From Mactromeris polynyma (Eukaryota; Mollusca; Bivalvia; Venerida; Mactridae): a stretch of DNA of 64,000 bases. Positions 1-13,377 of this stretch are shown here, one piece after another; within the stretch, counting starts at the first letter, position 1; every line of letters starts with the position of its first letter. Both the position numbers and the translations under genes were made by a program. The DNA lies in the NCBI GenBank assembly GCA_032209605.1, contig JASFXZ010000001.1, positions 6,821,703 to 6,885,702 on the forward strand. The letters are read 5' to 3'. The notes under the pieces are model-generated. The model was not told where the DNA came from and made no database searches. It saw only the letters and a list, made by a program, of their open reading frames with translations.

Positions 1-2640
1 GTCGCACAACTTAAGAGAGATGTCTGATGGTCAGTTGCAAAGGGGTTGGCTACCTAGAATGAAATGCGTTGCAATTTACAGGATCGTAAACTTTCTTACA
101 CATATACCCTTGATTTAGGAGCATTTTAGTTTAATATAAAAGACAATTTGTTTAGACAATATATACACAGTGTACGTATAATTTAACGATTTAAATGTAT
201 GTTGTGCAGTAGAATTGTATTCAATGATTTATACACGCAACACATATAGAGCTACGGACATTGTACAACACAATAAATATTGATACATTTTCATTATATC
301 TAAGCTTAATTTTCGGATTATTTTGTTTGTTAAAAATGTCTTGCCAATTTAAATCATTATAAATAAATATAAATGTGCATAACAGTCCTGAAGTATTACT
401 GCTATCACACTTATGTTGATAAATAAAAGCCCACATCACTTCCTTGTCCTATTTTTGATACATAAAACCCCAAGCCATTTTCCTGTAATCAGACTACTGT
501 CACCAATGTCATGTACATATGTACTATTGTTTATAGGAATGGTCTTGTAGTTAACTACAAAGAAGCTCTTTATATGTGTATTAATCCCTTACCACCCCTT
601 GAATTATTAGCCAGATAAGTCATTGCTTCCCTATACCCATAGATGTTTGCCCTTACACCACCTTAATTCCTAATGTTTCGTAGGTTGGTGTTTCCCTGGG
701 ATCGTGTACATGCGTTAATATTGCGTGCATAAATTGTAAATTCATATTTTGCACAGATTTAAAAAAAATGAAGTAACTAAATCCCATTTTTGGGGGGAAA
801 ATGAACAATGAAAGTAGAAAAACATTATCATAGGCTGCTAAACATTTATAATGCTGATGTAACTTTTAAATCGCACCACACATGTGACCTATGGCAAATG
901 CTTTATAAATAGACATCGTATGACTCGAAAACGTCTGGGGCGTTGCGGACTTTGTATATGACAATCCTTTCTCGATTTCTATATCCATTTTTATCAAGTA
1001 TCCTGCATCAAATAAAAAGTGTCGGCACATGGTGATTTTATTATATAAACCTTTTTCATTCACTCAATTGTTTTGTTTCACTATGAAAACTTACAATTAT
1101 TAACACCAAAATCAAATTATGAAGCCGCTAGAAAATATTTAAGTAACATTATTAGTATGTCTTCGGTAATCCACACGCATTGTATTTCAGCAAAAGCTTC
1201 GTAGATTTTCGTCGCAGTCAAATGAGATGTATTGACGTTATCGTTGTCTTGTGGTTTTTAGCCGTAAGATAATACTAATCGTGTGTGCGTTTCCCACGTC
1301 AGCAAGGATGAACTTTGGTATCCATCTTTACCATTTAACCAAACATATCGCTTTCATAGCAGTAACACAAACGTGTTCTTGGTTTGTTTCCGTGCATTTC
1401 TTTCTGTTATCTGTGTTGTGAATGGTATACGCGAAGAAATATTAAGTAGAAAAACTCCTGTTAATTTAATCGTAGATATATCTTATTTTTTAATCCATAA
1501 GTAATGTTATTGTCGTAAGCAGTTTGTCGTCTATTTTATATCAGTGTTTATGTAGTGACATGATCGATTGAGTGCATTTATGTGGTTGTGTACTGTGTTT
1601 TGTGGCAGATGGGTTTATTTCGTCAATTAGTTCAAAATATGTGACAGTCTCTGAGATGTTTGGCCCAGTAAGTAAATATACTTAACAATAAATATAAGTT
1701 TAAATATAAATATAAGTTTTGTCAGTTTTTATTTAGAATAATTATGACAACATGGTGTTGAGTGCCATTCGGTTATTGAAAAATTTAACGACAGTGATGA
1801 TATCATATAACGTGATAATGTTTTGCCCTAGTTGCCGACTTTGCTGAATTAATGGGTTGAAAATCTTAAATTTGCTGTGTCATGCTGATATAACACATGT
1901 CCATTAGTGCATAATTTTATTTACACATCCTCTTTTACGTATTTCCGAGCAATTAGAGGCATGTGATTTAATTCATTTCATGGAAAGATATGAAAATCAC
2001 CAGGTTAATGGGCATTTTTTATATAACAATCGTTTAAATCCCTTAAAACTATAAAGAAACATACTGAGAAAAAATGAGAGAAACTGTGAACACGTGATTA
2101 TCAGAAATATTGTGTATAATCATAGACATGTCACACGGATTTTTTTTTTTTTTCTTTTTTAAAGTGTTGAAAATTGACATATCAACAATAGTACAAATGT
2201 ACATGACATTGATGACAGTAGTCAGATATCACGAAAATGGTGTGGGTCTATTTATCAACAATAGGACAAAAAGTGATGAAAGGTTTATATTTATATTTAT
2301 TAACAATAATATAAATTGGCATGACAATTTTAACCAAAAATATCGATTTTAAACATAATGAAAATGCATATATATTTATTGTGCTATATAATGTCCGAAA
2401 CTCTCTGTATGTGAATAAAATGAAAAAATTACATAAGAATTACACTGTACGTGTTCATAGTCTAAATAAAATTCTTGGTATATAAAATTAAAGTGCTCCT
2501 AAATCAAGGATACAGGTATAATAAACATCATAAACTATAATAAAGGAATGTTATGATCCCGTAAACTGTAACGCATTTCATTCTAGGTAACCAACCCCTT
2601 TGTAACTAGCCATCCCGTCTCTCTCTTTTGTACGGGTTTG
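1..2640. mobile_element. Inverted-repeat element with long arms (foldback-like)
   Basis: The segment at about 1-536 reappears in reverse complement at about 2187-2640. Matching blocks include the stretch around 40-60 against 2580-2600, 105-120 against 2490-2505, and 490-530 against 2187-2230. The arms look about 80% similar by eye, with small indels, and face outward around a unique core of about 1.65 kb. No transposase reading frame is visible in the core, which has a T-run near 2140. The left end may lie outside the window, so true termini and a target duplication cannot be judged. It could be a foldback or MITE-like element, or an old inverted duplication. Confidence 0.6.
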
Positions 2641-5088
2641 ATTCATTCGTATTAAACATTTTTTTAATTATCACCGAAATCTGTCTCTGATTTTTAATTT
2701 AATGAAGGTGACATCTGCAACTTGGTATTCTAAATCCGAAGTCCTACCGTATTATTATTCATAAACTTCGCAAGAACCTTGGACATGCATATACATTTGT
2801 ATGTATTTCTATTCTTTGTTCATTTAATACAGAGAAGATATGATTCTACTGTACTACAACATGCTGCAAGTTTGGTGGATGGCTCCTTACATTTGGCCAG
2901 GATGCTTTCCTATTTGATTTCGCGACGACTGGACGGGTCAAATACTTCATGCTGGCGATCCCTCCCATACCCGGTTGCGGAAAAAGGCGTCTGATCTTGT
3001 TGCTTTTATTTTGCCTCTTATTGTCCTCTTAACAGAATGTCTTCAGTTGTCCTGGCTTCTGATATGAAACCTTACACATGTTTGACCGGCTTCACGGGCT
3101 CACTGTTTTATATCAAGTAAGACCTCACATAAGACCACCTCAATAATAAGACCACTTCAAAATTAAGAACACAATTTACAAGTCCTTTTTATCATTTTTG
3201 TTCCTTATTCAACCTCAATATTAAGAGCTCTTCAATAAACATACCAAATTTCAAGGGTTATTAAGGTGGTCTTATTGTAGAGGTTTTACTACATCTATCT
3301 TCTACATGCATTATCCTGTGTCCGTCGTCATTTACATCGGGATTTGTCAAGATGGTATTTCTTTATGTGACAGTTCACTTTGTTCGGGAAATTGTAAAAT
3401 AATTTTAGATGTGAGAATCACTACTTCAAACATGCAGTGGTATTTTTGCCATTTGCCCTTCCAAGTCGGTACTCTTTGTGTCTGTGTAACTGTTTAAATG
3501 TATGTAAAAGTTTTCATGTGCTTTCGGGATGGCTTCAGACTTCGTATGTAGTATATTCTGCTTGACTTCTACATTCATTTATTCATGATATAAACAGTCC
3601 CATGAAATTGGTTGTCTTGAGAAACTTATGTATGAAGACATGGTTCATATTATGAACAGTGAATCACAGGGTGTTTTAAATATGGCTTATGTCAAGTATG
3701 AAACGCTATTTACATCAAATGATTTAAGCAGATATGTAAATAACCATTGGAATGTCATTAATTCAAACGTTTTGAATAGAATATATTATACTGAATACAC
3801 GATTGAATGTGGTATGCATTTAAAATATCGGGTTAATTATTAAGGTATTTGCAGTCGTTCGTTTAAACATACCTTATTTCGTTATGGGGATTAATGTCGT
3901 ACAGTGTAATAGCTGAAATGGGTTATAGAATGGGTAACGAACCTAAACAAAATTGATAAATACTCTTGCATAAGAAAATGCAAATTACCAATTTAAAAGT
4001 AAAACTAACAGGTCACTAAAGTTTCTCTATATTAATATAGGCAGCATATCTTGAAATATGTTGTTAGGAAATTTATGACAATAATATCTTAAATTAGTTT
4101 CATGTTTTGGGTGAACTCTGACACTTGGTTTTCTTCGTTTGTTATTCTTCTAAAAGAAACAACAAATACCTTTCTATAATTGAAACTGGTACTTTCATAC
4201 GAAATGACGTAAAACAGAATAAATATATAATAAAAAAGTAGAAGAGGAATATATACATACTACACTATATACTATGAACATAACCAAAGTGAAACAATGA
4301 AAGAACTGAGAATAAATGTTGCATAATCATTATTACACAAACAAGGCATTAATTAGTTTAAGAAAAAGCATAAAATGTCGACTTGAAACATAAAGGCACG
4401 CATAGAAAACTGACAGAAATATTTCACTTTTATAGCTACAGTAATCACTGCCTTCAACATGTATTCCATTCCTGGTGCAGGAAAAGACAATTTCGTTATT
4501 TTGTTAAAAGCGGTAAATTACGTATTTTATGTAATTAATGTGATTGTGTAAATGACGTTCTTTATATATTTGGAATAGTGCTATTTTATTAACCACGATC
4601 GCATGAATGTATTACCTGGTATATTACATTTCAAAAGATGGTCTATAGAAATGTTCGTAATTTTCCGTGCGCTTGGTGTACTTCCTTGTTCGTTATCAAA
4701 ACAATGAATTATAGTCTATAGAATATCCTCCGATTTATCAAAAAGCCGACCTTTGTTTTAATGACTAAAATCAACTGCTTTCGGTTTAGAAACACCAATA
4801 TCAACCTAACACATCGTCATTTTGTAAATTTAAATGCAATAACTACCATATTGCAATCTGAGAGGAAGCTGTACAAATTCCGTGCAGTGGTTTCCCATAG
4901 ACAGTTAACTGTAAACACTACCACACCATTAAAAACCTTTACAAGAATTTAATGTTTGGCCACAAGCTAGATCAAATTGATACGCTTTTCATATTATACT
5001 ATGAGATAGAAATGAATTGTGTTGAGCGAAATTAAAATTGTTATGCAGTAACAAGTTTATTATACTTTGTCATATTTATATTTTCAGA
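2641..5088. other. Intergenic DNA upstream of the nSTAND-like/ankyrin gene
   Basis: Apart from a MITE at 3114-3291, I see no gene. The short reading frames here have no splice context or recognisable protein. A splice acceptor (pyrimidine tract plus CAG) ends near 5088, just before the first coding exon of the next gene, so at least one untranslated first exon of that gene probably lies in this interval. It was not located. Confidence 0.5.
3114..3291. mobile_element. MITE, CAGTAAAACCTC family, copy 1
   Basis: This short AT-rich element is built as an inverted repeat. The left end has repeated blocks of the type ACCTCAATAATAAGACCAC, and the right end has their complement followed by GAGGTTTTACT. 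The same family occurs at 11901, 32394 and 37657, with a fragment at 61084. The left terminus is decayed here (AAGTAAGACCTC instead of CAGTAAAACCTC). TA at the ends of better copies fits a Tc1/mariner-type target duplication. No coding capacity. Confidence 0.65.
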
Positions 5089-5141
5089 TTTTAATACTGT
5101 AACCAAATCAATGTGTGAATATTTCATGGTATAAAAACACG

Positions 5142-8100
5142 ATGTTTAATTTCATAAGAAAGAAAAAACATAAAACCGATGACCAACTGAAATTGGTCAG
5201 TGATCTAGGTGGTGAAGCTGAAAGCAAAAAGCGTACGTCAACGTCCGTGAAGCCGAGGCTCCAGCCAATCGACGAACATTTAATATGCGACGGAGATTCC
5301 ATTCCATTAATAATGGGAGATACGAGTCCAGATGGAATCCAGACTGCAGATGTAGCATCCAACAAAGGTATATTTGATAATTCGGAAGGTGACGGGGAAG
5401 AAGACGAAATGACTGATGATGAGAGTGACCATGGTTGTAGCAGTGGATATCAAACTTTGCCTAAAGAGTCTCGAGAACCAGAACATTTTATGTTCAAGGC
5501 TAATAGTGGTAAGTATGATACTGATATTTTAGTATTGTTTGTTTGCATTAATGAGATAGCATGGACAAAGTTGTGTACCGTGTCATCGGATGTCTATAAA
5601 ACATACCATGTACACGCATCTTCGCATGTAATTGTTACATGTTACAAGTAGAATATACAATGAAATGTACGAATATTATGAACTAAAACCACTGCACTGT
5701 AACACATACAAACATTCTATCTTATTTTACAGTCCCAAACCTTCATTCAAAGGGCCAGTTGGCAGAATTCGCCGAGAACCCAGGAAGTAAGCATATACAT
5801 ATAACAAACGTGTATAACTCCAGAGAATTTATCATATCGCAGAGTAAGTAAATTTTATCTTTGCTATAAGACGAATAATTTAAGCTACAGCAGTTAGCAA
5901 GTTTTCTTCATTTGTTATTAACCCCTCTCTCAGGGCCGTAAATTGCCTCCCCTGGAAGGGGAGGCACCCCGCAACTGCCTACATGCCTCCATGTAATTTA
6001 CGGCCCTGCTCTCTTTTATATTTGAAATATCTTTTTTATTATACACGAGGAATTCATAAAAATTCTTCTGTTTCCATTATACAATATTGCCAATAGATTA
6101 CACACTGAGAATTCGATCGATGGCTTCGTTCTTTATCTGATTCGAGATACACGTGCATTTCCCGCCTTTTCGATGTATGTGATTATATGCATTTAATTAT
6201 GTTGAATGATGGCCTTTTCTCTAAATAAGTTTATCTATCTATTTACACTAGCGTATTGCACATAATCGAATAAATTAAATGCTCTAGGTAGTGACATGTA
6301 GAAATAACCATAAAATACAACAATGCTGTACCATGCTTCGAATTTCAACAGAGGAAATGGAGTGCGGTGGAAATGGTCAAACATTGAGTTTCCCACCGAC
6401 GGATTAGGCATTCACTTCATTATCTACTTGTCATGTCTTTCAACTTAAGTCCCTACCGATGTAACTTTTTAGCTTTGACGGGTACCTGTTCTCTCGCAGC
6501 GGCGTTCTCACCATAAGCAGTCCCATGGACAAGCTTGCACGTACGGGTGTGCACTGAGAAGCCACACTTCGTATTGATACACTCTCTACATATGTGATTT
6601 TTATTGTTTGGCAACCTTATTTTTACGGTTCAATTAATTTATGTGCGATTGCAACGAGCCCGGGGAAACAGCAACCCTAGGAATGGACATGGTTGAAATT
6701 TCGACTACCTAGAAAACATTATATCCGGGGACTTTACGTATCTCCTCGAGATCCAGCGTTGGGATTGCAGATTGTAAAACTCAATTGGGTGCGCACACTA
6801 TCCCAAAAGTGAGGTGCAAATTTGATCAGTTGCTTGTATACAGAGGTTTTTCTACAGCGAATTACAAGTTGGATTTTTGATTTTTTCAGATGGAGGGTCG
6901 ACAATCAATAAAACTAAAACAAATGGAGGTCAGTATATATATTTGTAAAGTGCTTTCCTAAAACAATGAATGACTAACTAGAAATACTAAGAGTAATGAG
7001 ATAAGAGAATTGATTATGTATGTATGTCGTTATATAATATCATCTTTGTCTCATAACGCTAGAATACACATTTTAGTTACCTTTTGTGCCATAATGCAAT
7101 AGTTGGTATATATATACTTGTGTATGTTGGAATATAGCAAAACGTAATAATTCAGACCTCTATTCTCGAAGATATTTTTGGTCCATGTGGTTTAAGGAAA
7201 AGTCATTAAATCAACGACAATACGTCGTGCAATTCATGTTCATTATAATAATGGTTTATGTAAGTACGTGTATTAATTTTTTTTAAATTCTACTTCTAGA
7301 TGCTTCTGACGTTTCATCCAGCAAACCAGAACAACATGTCAAAGGTACGATTGAACTTTCTTTTGCGTTTCGTTTAACTTCTTTGTTATGACACGTGTTA
7401 CTGCTATGTTATTTACCTTTACATCCTAATTTGTAAAAATCACGGCGTGTTATTATCAACCAATATTAATCATGTTTTAGGGCGCACAGAAAAGATTTTG
7501 CGACACCTTGAAGGCATTACTCACAAAATAGAAACCGAGGTTTTCAAAGCGGGTCAAGCAGTGCTGAAAGATCCGTACCATTATCCATTGGTGATTTTTA
7601 AAGGACCGGTTGGTTCTGGTTGCCATTTCGCCGCCAAATTGCTTTATCAAGATCTTCTTAAAGACAGTCCAGAAACAATTGGTTATTGTTTAAAAGACCC
7701 GAGTGAATTATGTTATATTGAAACTGATAAGAAAGCCATTGTTCTCGTGCTTGGGGCCAGTGGAAGGAATGACTTTAATGGAAATCTACTGAATAGTTGG
7801 TATGAGACACTGGAGGAGGACATGCCCATAGGATCGAAAGGAAACTATCATGTTACAATAATCTTGGCAATGCGAGAGTATGAACAAATGAAAGGTCATC
7901 GGTTTCTAGAAGAGTACAAGCAACATGTCATTGATGCAGGTGAACAGAAACTTCGTCCGTCGATTGAAACACTTGGGAAATTGACCATTGCTATAGCTAA
8001 CCAACACAATGTGCGGATCAATCGAATGAAAGTACCAATGCCCGGAACCTCGACTGACGATGAAAGTCCTCGAACTGTAGAGAAAGAAGTTATGGACACT

Positions 8101-10641
8101 ATTCCGTCACTTGTTGGGAGAAAAGGTCACATACGAAAGCTTAACGACTTCTTCAGAAACCATTTGTCAGATGGAGTAGAATTCTTTCGTCGCCCAGATC
8201 CGTATACTGTTAGACAAATGCGACAGTATGTAAGAGACTCCCCTTCTCTCTTTCTAGTTCTTCTTGCGGTGCATGCCAATAGGGGTACATTAAGAGTTGG
8301 GCGATTGGAACAAATGAAACAAATAAAGCACCACATGGATTATTTTTGGCAATCATTGCAGAATATAAGCAGTGTCAAAAAGTCCGAATTAAACAAGGTT
8401 GAAAATAGATTGATATCTGAATTTCCTGAGGGCGTGATGATGGTACAGTTTGCAAGGAAACACGGAAAAATGGCAGATTTGGCAAAAACCTTAGAGGTGT
8501 CTGCAAAACTACTCGAGGGGGAATACCTTAATGAAAATAATGGAGTATTCCAGTTTTCGAACGGAAATGTTTTCTATTCGTTTCTAGTTGTCCTCTGTGA
8601 AACATACCCGAAAGCTATCGAAACTTGCGATAGTGAGTTTTTCTTCAAGTACGTCAAACCCAAAGATGACGCTATGGACCCAGATGAATGTCTACTCGTA
8701 GATATTTGGAAATCAACTGAAATTTCTAAACATTTGATGGTGCGTTTTAAGGAAGAATTCATGCTAAAACAAGTAGCTAAATGCATGACACATCCTGTCA
8801 TGCATCCACATTTTTTTGAGATTTTTTTGCAGTTCCTTGGGAAAACTCGGCATCTGACATGGCTAGTGTTGCAACAGCAGGATATTGACAGAACAAATCC
8901 GTACACCTGTCTGTTCTACGGATTGCAAAACCAATGTTCCAGAGTTGGTGTCAATAGAAATAACACTGATGTAATCATTCGCCATGGAAAGTGGGCAAAG
9001 AGAAGAAAAGAACCGATTTGGAAGGAGTGGGCAAGTCGACATGAACAAGAAACTATTTTGCGGGCAGTTGAGTTCCAGCCGAGTACATTTAGACTGATGG
9101 TGAAAATGGGTGTAAAAATACCTATTGCTTCTCTGGAAAAAGCAATAACGAATCAAATAGAGGATGTTTTAGATATCATTTTGGAAAGTGCACTCTTTAC
9201 AAAAACTGAATGGTACAACGAAGTTATCCACGCTTTCAGTGTGCTATGCACTGAAGTATATCATGATAGATTTGACCAACAGACAAAAGCTATGGTGTCA
9301 AAAGTAAATATTCAACGGGGTGTGGAGAATTTGCCACCTCTACTGTTTCACGCGGTCAGAACGAACGATCTGAAAATGATTCAGATACTGTTCGCGAAAG
9401 ACTTTCTACCCGCTAATGCCATTAACCAGGTATATGAAGGCGATACTGCAGTAGGTGAAGCATCGAGACTTGGTTTCACGTCTATTGTGGCAGAACTTTT
9501 ACATCGCCAGGCAAATAAGGGACGGATAGATTCGCCGATGGTATTGTATGAGCGGACAAGAAGCCTTGAAAGTCTCATCTCTAACCAACCATGCATAATT
9601 CATAATAAAGAAAATGGCCTCACACTTTTGTTCTCGGCCGCTACACATGGAAAACTTGAAGCCGTGGAATATATAACCAAAGCCTATGACAAAATAATGA
9701 CCGTTGACCCAGACGAAACACATCGTAAGTATACGTTGTCCGAAGAAACGTCCAGTGCCAGAGTCAAGTGTATATCATGTGGTTGTTGGTTTCCTCTGGA
9801 TCCCCTTAGTCTCAGAAACAATGATGTTCAAAGTGCACTACATATTGCCTCAGAAAATGGACACGCTGAATTAGTCGATTTTTTTATCGAAAGGGGACTG
9901 GATGTAGCTAAAGAAGACAAATACGGAGAAACGGCTTTATCTCTGGCTTGCAGAGCAAGGCAAACTGATGTACTAAAGGTCATAGTAAACGAATGGAATC
10001 GGAAAGGCTACAAGACAGACGAGAGAGTAGTACTGCGAGCAATTCAAGACAATGACATGCTCGTACTTAATGTACTGATTGAGAATGGATTTGAGATTAA
10101 TTTTGTGAACAAGGAATATGGCTCACCACTTATCGTTGCCACCAAACTCAAACTACTAGACATGATGAACTTCCTACTGACCAACGGCGCTGATCCGAAT
10201 ATCATGCACGATAGTTGGGCACCCATTCACGTAACAGCATTAAACGGCGATGTAGTTGGATTTGAAACGCTGAAAAACTTTGGAACAGATGTTTTAAAAA
10301 CACAAGGGAGTTTCAAGCAAACAATTATCCATATTGCTGCCGAGAAACTGAACACAGAGTACATAGATAATGTATTTCGGACGGGGAGCGATGACGTCAA
10401 CATTATGACCTTAAGAAATAAGAAAAACACTCAGTTGGAGACTGCTTTACATATTGCAGCCAGACTGGGTTGTGCTGATTTAGTTCGACTTTTGCTCAAG
10501 CTTGGCTTTTATGCAAAAATTCAAAACAGATCAGGATTCCTACCTGTAAAATTAGCAAATGACGGATTTGAGAATGCTGTTCAGAAGAAAAACAAGGCGG
10601 AATGGAATGCATTTGCCGATTGTAGGAAATTGTTGTATTAA
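5142..10641 (+). CDS. nSTAND-like NTPase/ankyrin-repeat protein with degenerate P-loop
   Basis: Six coding exons join in one frame: 5142-5508, 5733-5843, 6890-6928, 7300-7344, 7481-10641, giving 1240 residues; an untranslated exon precedes the acceptor near 5088. (The listed coding exons number five; the sixth is that inferred leader.) Every internal junction is in phase 1. Residues 1-122 are charged, with an acidic Glu/Asp stretch and no recognised domain. Residues about 123-187 come from three small exons. The NTPase-like module starts near 190. Its Walker A equivalent, GPVGSGCHF (229-237), has Cys-His where Lys-Thr/Ser is expected. The Walker B equivalent near 274-280 lacks acidic residues. 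A sensor-like strand ends in Arg 319. A helical module follows, then ankyrin repeats from about 800 to the C terminus, for example SALHIASENGH near 970 and TALHIAARLG near 1175. Similar proteins are expanded in molluscs and are often discussed as innate-immune sensors. ATP hydrolysis looks unlikely. No partner gene is adjacent. Confidence 0.85.
5931..6008. mobile_element. 78-bp palindromic MITE in intron 2 of the nSTAND-like gene
   Basis: The ends are perfect 14-bp inverted repeats: CAGGGCCGTAAATT at 5931 and its complement ending at 6008. An inner hairpin, GCCTCCCC...GGGGAGGC, lies at about 5945-5965. CTCTCT directly flanks both ends and could be a 6-bp target duplication, although low complexity makes that uncertain. 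The CAGGG terminus resembles those of several cut-and-paste transposon superfamilies. Confidence 0.6.
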
Positions 10642-11412
10642 CGACCGTTTAGTTTTGTTTAGTGTTGTTGACATAATCGATGAAGCTTGTTGTAAGTTCA
10701 TCGGTAAGAAGGTGTTTATTGGCGTCGTGAATCGGCAATAGAAAATGTATTAGCAAATTTTGATTGGGTTAAAGATGTGTAATGCTTCACATCAGGCACG
10801 TAAAGGAACCAGGGTGCTTCTGGAACCTGGCATCTTCTGTATCATGTACTATCCACATAGAAAACCGGTGGTGACGATTGTGTTACAGAATAGTTATGAA
10901 TTTGTTGCTACAATAATGGATACTGTTGTCTGTACATAACACTTTTCTGTGGTATGATGGTATTAATCAAGTCCACTTTTATCTGTGAATAATTGCAGAA
11001 TTATATACTAGACCTAGTTTTCAACTGTGCCTTAAAGCTTCGTTTCGATGCGACTGAAATCTTGCTCACTGAAGTTGACATTATCCATACAGATATTGTA
11101 AAGAAACATTAAAATCAGTTCTCATGGAATTCGGAGTACAGCTGGTCCACTGCGATAATCCGCCTATGCCAAAGGTGTACTGATCGCATGTACCATTGTG
11201 GTGGTACTCAATGTTGGCGATTATCTCAACTCAATTAAACTCGCCTCTTACATTTGTGTTTGTGTATGATGGCGTAAAGGTTCAAAGGCATTTCATTATA
11301 GCTGTATTAATTAAATGCACGTAATATATTTATAATGAATTGTTACGTAACATGCACACAGATTTGCGATGCTGGGTGCATATTTTGTATTAAATATTAC
11401 AGTATTGCTTTT

Positions 11413-11418
11413 AATAAA
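11413..11418 (+). terminator. Candidate poly(A) signal, nSTAND-like gene
   Basis: AATAAA on the plus strand about 770 bp after the stop codon. It is only a candidate, because AATAAA is frequent by chance in such AT-rich DNA. Confidence 0.3.
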
Positions 11419-11900
11419 ACATTGCAATGATTAATTAAAAGAATTTAATACATTGTTTAGTTGTGGGACTTTTGAAACAATAGATTGCACAAATTACACT
11501 TTGGAAAGAAACCTTTAAATTCTCCATTCCATAAATTTAGCATTGCAACATTATGTATGTATATCCATCTTGTAAACATGCACCTGTAGAAGTTTCGTAA
11601 AGTGTACTCAATTGTCTTGTTTATGTTGGAGGAATATTTGTTTATGCTTCGATGACTAAATTCCATGTCGCGTTATATATGACCCGACGCACAGCGTCCA
11701 CGACTCGGTGTTATTTGGCATCGACGTTATGTCTACTTAAAGCCACGACCTTCAATTTTGTCAGTTCGAGCAATGGAAAAGAATCACTTCCATGTATATT
11801 GTGATAGGATTCGATTGTTTGTCCAATAGAAAATATATACTCGTACCACGTGTATTAATTATTGTAAATAACATTATAACTGTATCTCTTGGGAATACCA

Positions 11901-12082
11901 TACAGTAAAACCTCAATAATAAGACCACCATTAGGACCCCCTGAAAACATGTCTTCTTATTGAGGTTGTCTACATATTGATGTTGAATAAAGAGCAAACA
12001 GTGAAAATGGACTTTAAACTTGTGTTCTAAAATATTGATGTGGTCTAATATTGAGGTTATCTTTATGTGAGGTTTTACTGTA
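11901..12082. mobile_element. MITE, CAGTAAAACCTC family, copy 2 (both ends intact)
   Basis: TA-CAGTAAAACCTCAATAAT on the left and GAGGTTTTACTG-TA on the right form terminal inverted repeats with TA at both outer edges, as for Tc1/mariner-type MITEs. It is about 180 bp with no coding capacity. The interior shares the phrase AACAGTGAAAATGGACTT with the copy at 37657. Confidence 0.75.
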
Positions 12083-13377
12083 TATGTCCCGATTTCAACC
12101 TTGTGGTGTTTCTTGTGTTTCGTTTCGATAAGGGACCAGTGATTTGTTCAAGGTTTAAGAGAGGTACATGCATCCAAGATGTGTTTGTATTCAGTGTACA
12201 TAAACATGTGACTATATACACTGTATATGTATGCTTTTTATCCGCATTTTATATATTTTATGGAAAAAATTTGAGCGTAAAATGCTGATAATGCGAAGTT
12301 TGAGTTTGTATAGAATGAAAATTGTATCGACTTTCTTATGTAAATTGTGTTTACAAATTTGTAATTAATAATATGTGTCGTTAAACGAACTAACCTGTGT
12401 CATTGTGTGGTTTAGAAATAATTCAGTCGGGTTTGTACTTCTGACCAGTATATTTGTATTAAATGATAAACTCTGCACCGTTTGTACATGGATAGATACA
12501 TTGCATAGTATACAATACAATACAAGTGTATATTGTATACGAGTAAAACTTAATTACAATGAACAACCTTAGAACCTGTTCTTTATATCAGCTGTTCGCT
12601 ATCGATAATTACTTGAACGAACAATGTGCGCTTAGGGATTTAAATTGTGTTCTAAGTGTTCTTTATAACCAAGTGTCCTGTGTATATCTTATACAGTTAA
12701 CATGTTCATGCAAGTTTGTTTATATTGAGGTTTTTTGTTTTTGTTCCGAAGAATTCACTTATGCGACCTTGATATTGTATTTCTTCTTGTTATTAAAGTG
12801 CATGTATAAATATTCAGAATGTTTCGTTACTATGATTACTACATAATTATACAATGTATTCAAGATTGAGAATATAATTATCATATAATCGGACAGTCGT
12901 TTTTTTATTTTGAATAGTATCTATACTGATATAGGTCTGACTGATTTACTGAGAGCAGCAAAATAAACTCACACCCAGGATTATATCCCATAGAATTGAG
13001 TTTTTTTTGTTACACTCGTGACAATGGGAAAAACAAACGTGAAACACGTCAAGTTCTGTACATGTGTGTATTATATGAACAAAATTACAATGATGTTTCG
13101 AGCGACTGTTTAACACTGTTATATGATATAGCTGGCGTGTACATGTACATAGACAGCTAAACGTGACAGCCGTCACTGAATAATATTATAATGAGCAAAT
13201 GCGCGTAATATGATATGCGGAAAATGTACCGACAATGGATACTATGAAGTCTAAATCAATTCTGGTATAAATTGTTTTGTGCCGTTTCAGCAGTACATTT
13301 TGTACAGGTATTTCATTTATATACGGCGCTGTTTCTTGGTTAGCAAACTTAGCATGACCAGTTCTAACTTGTTATTC

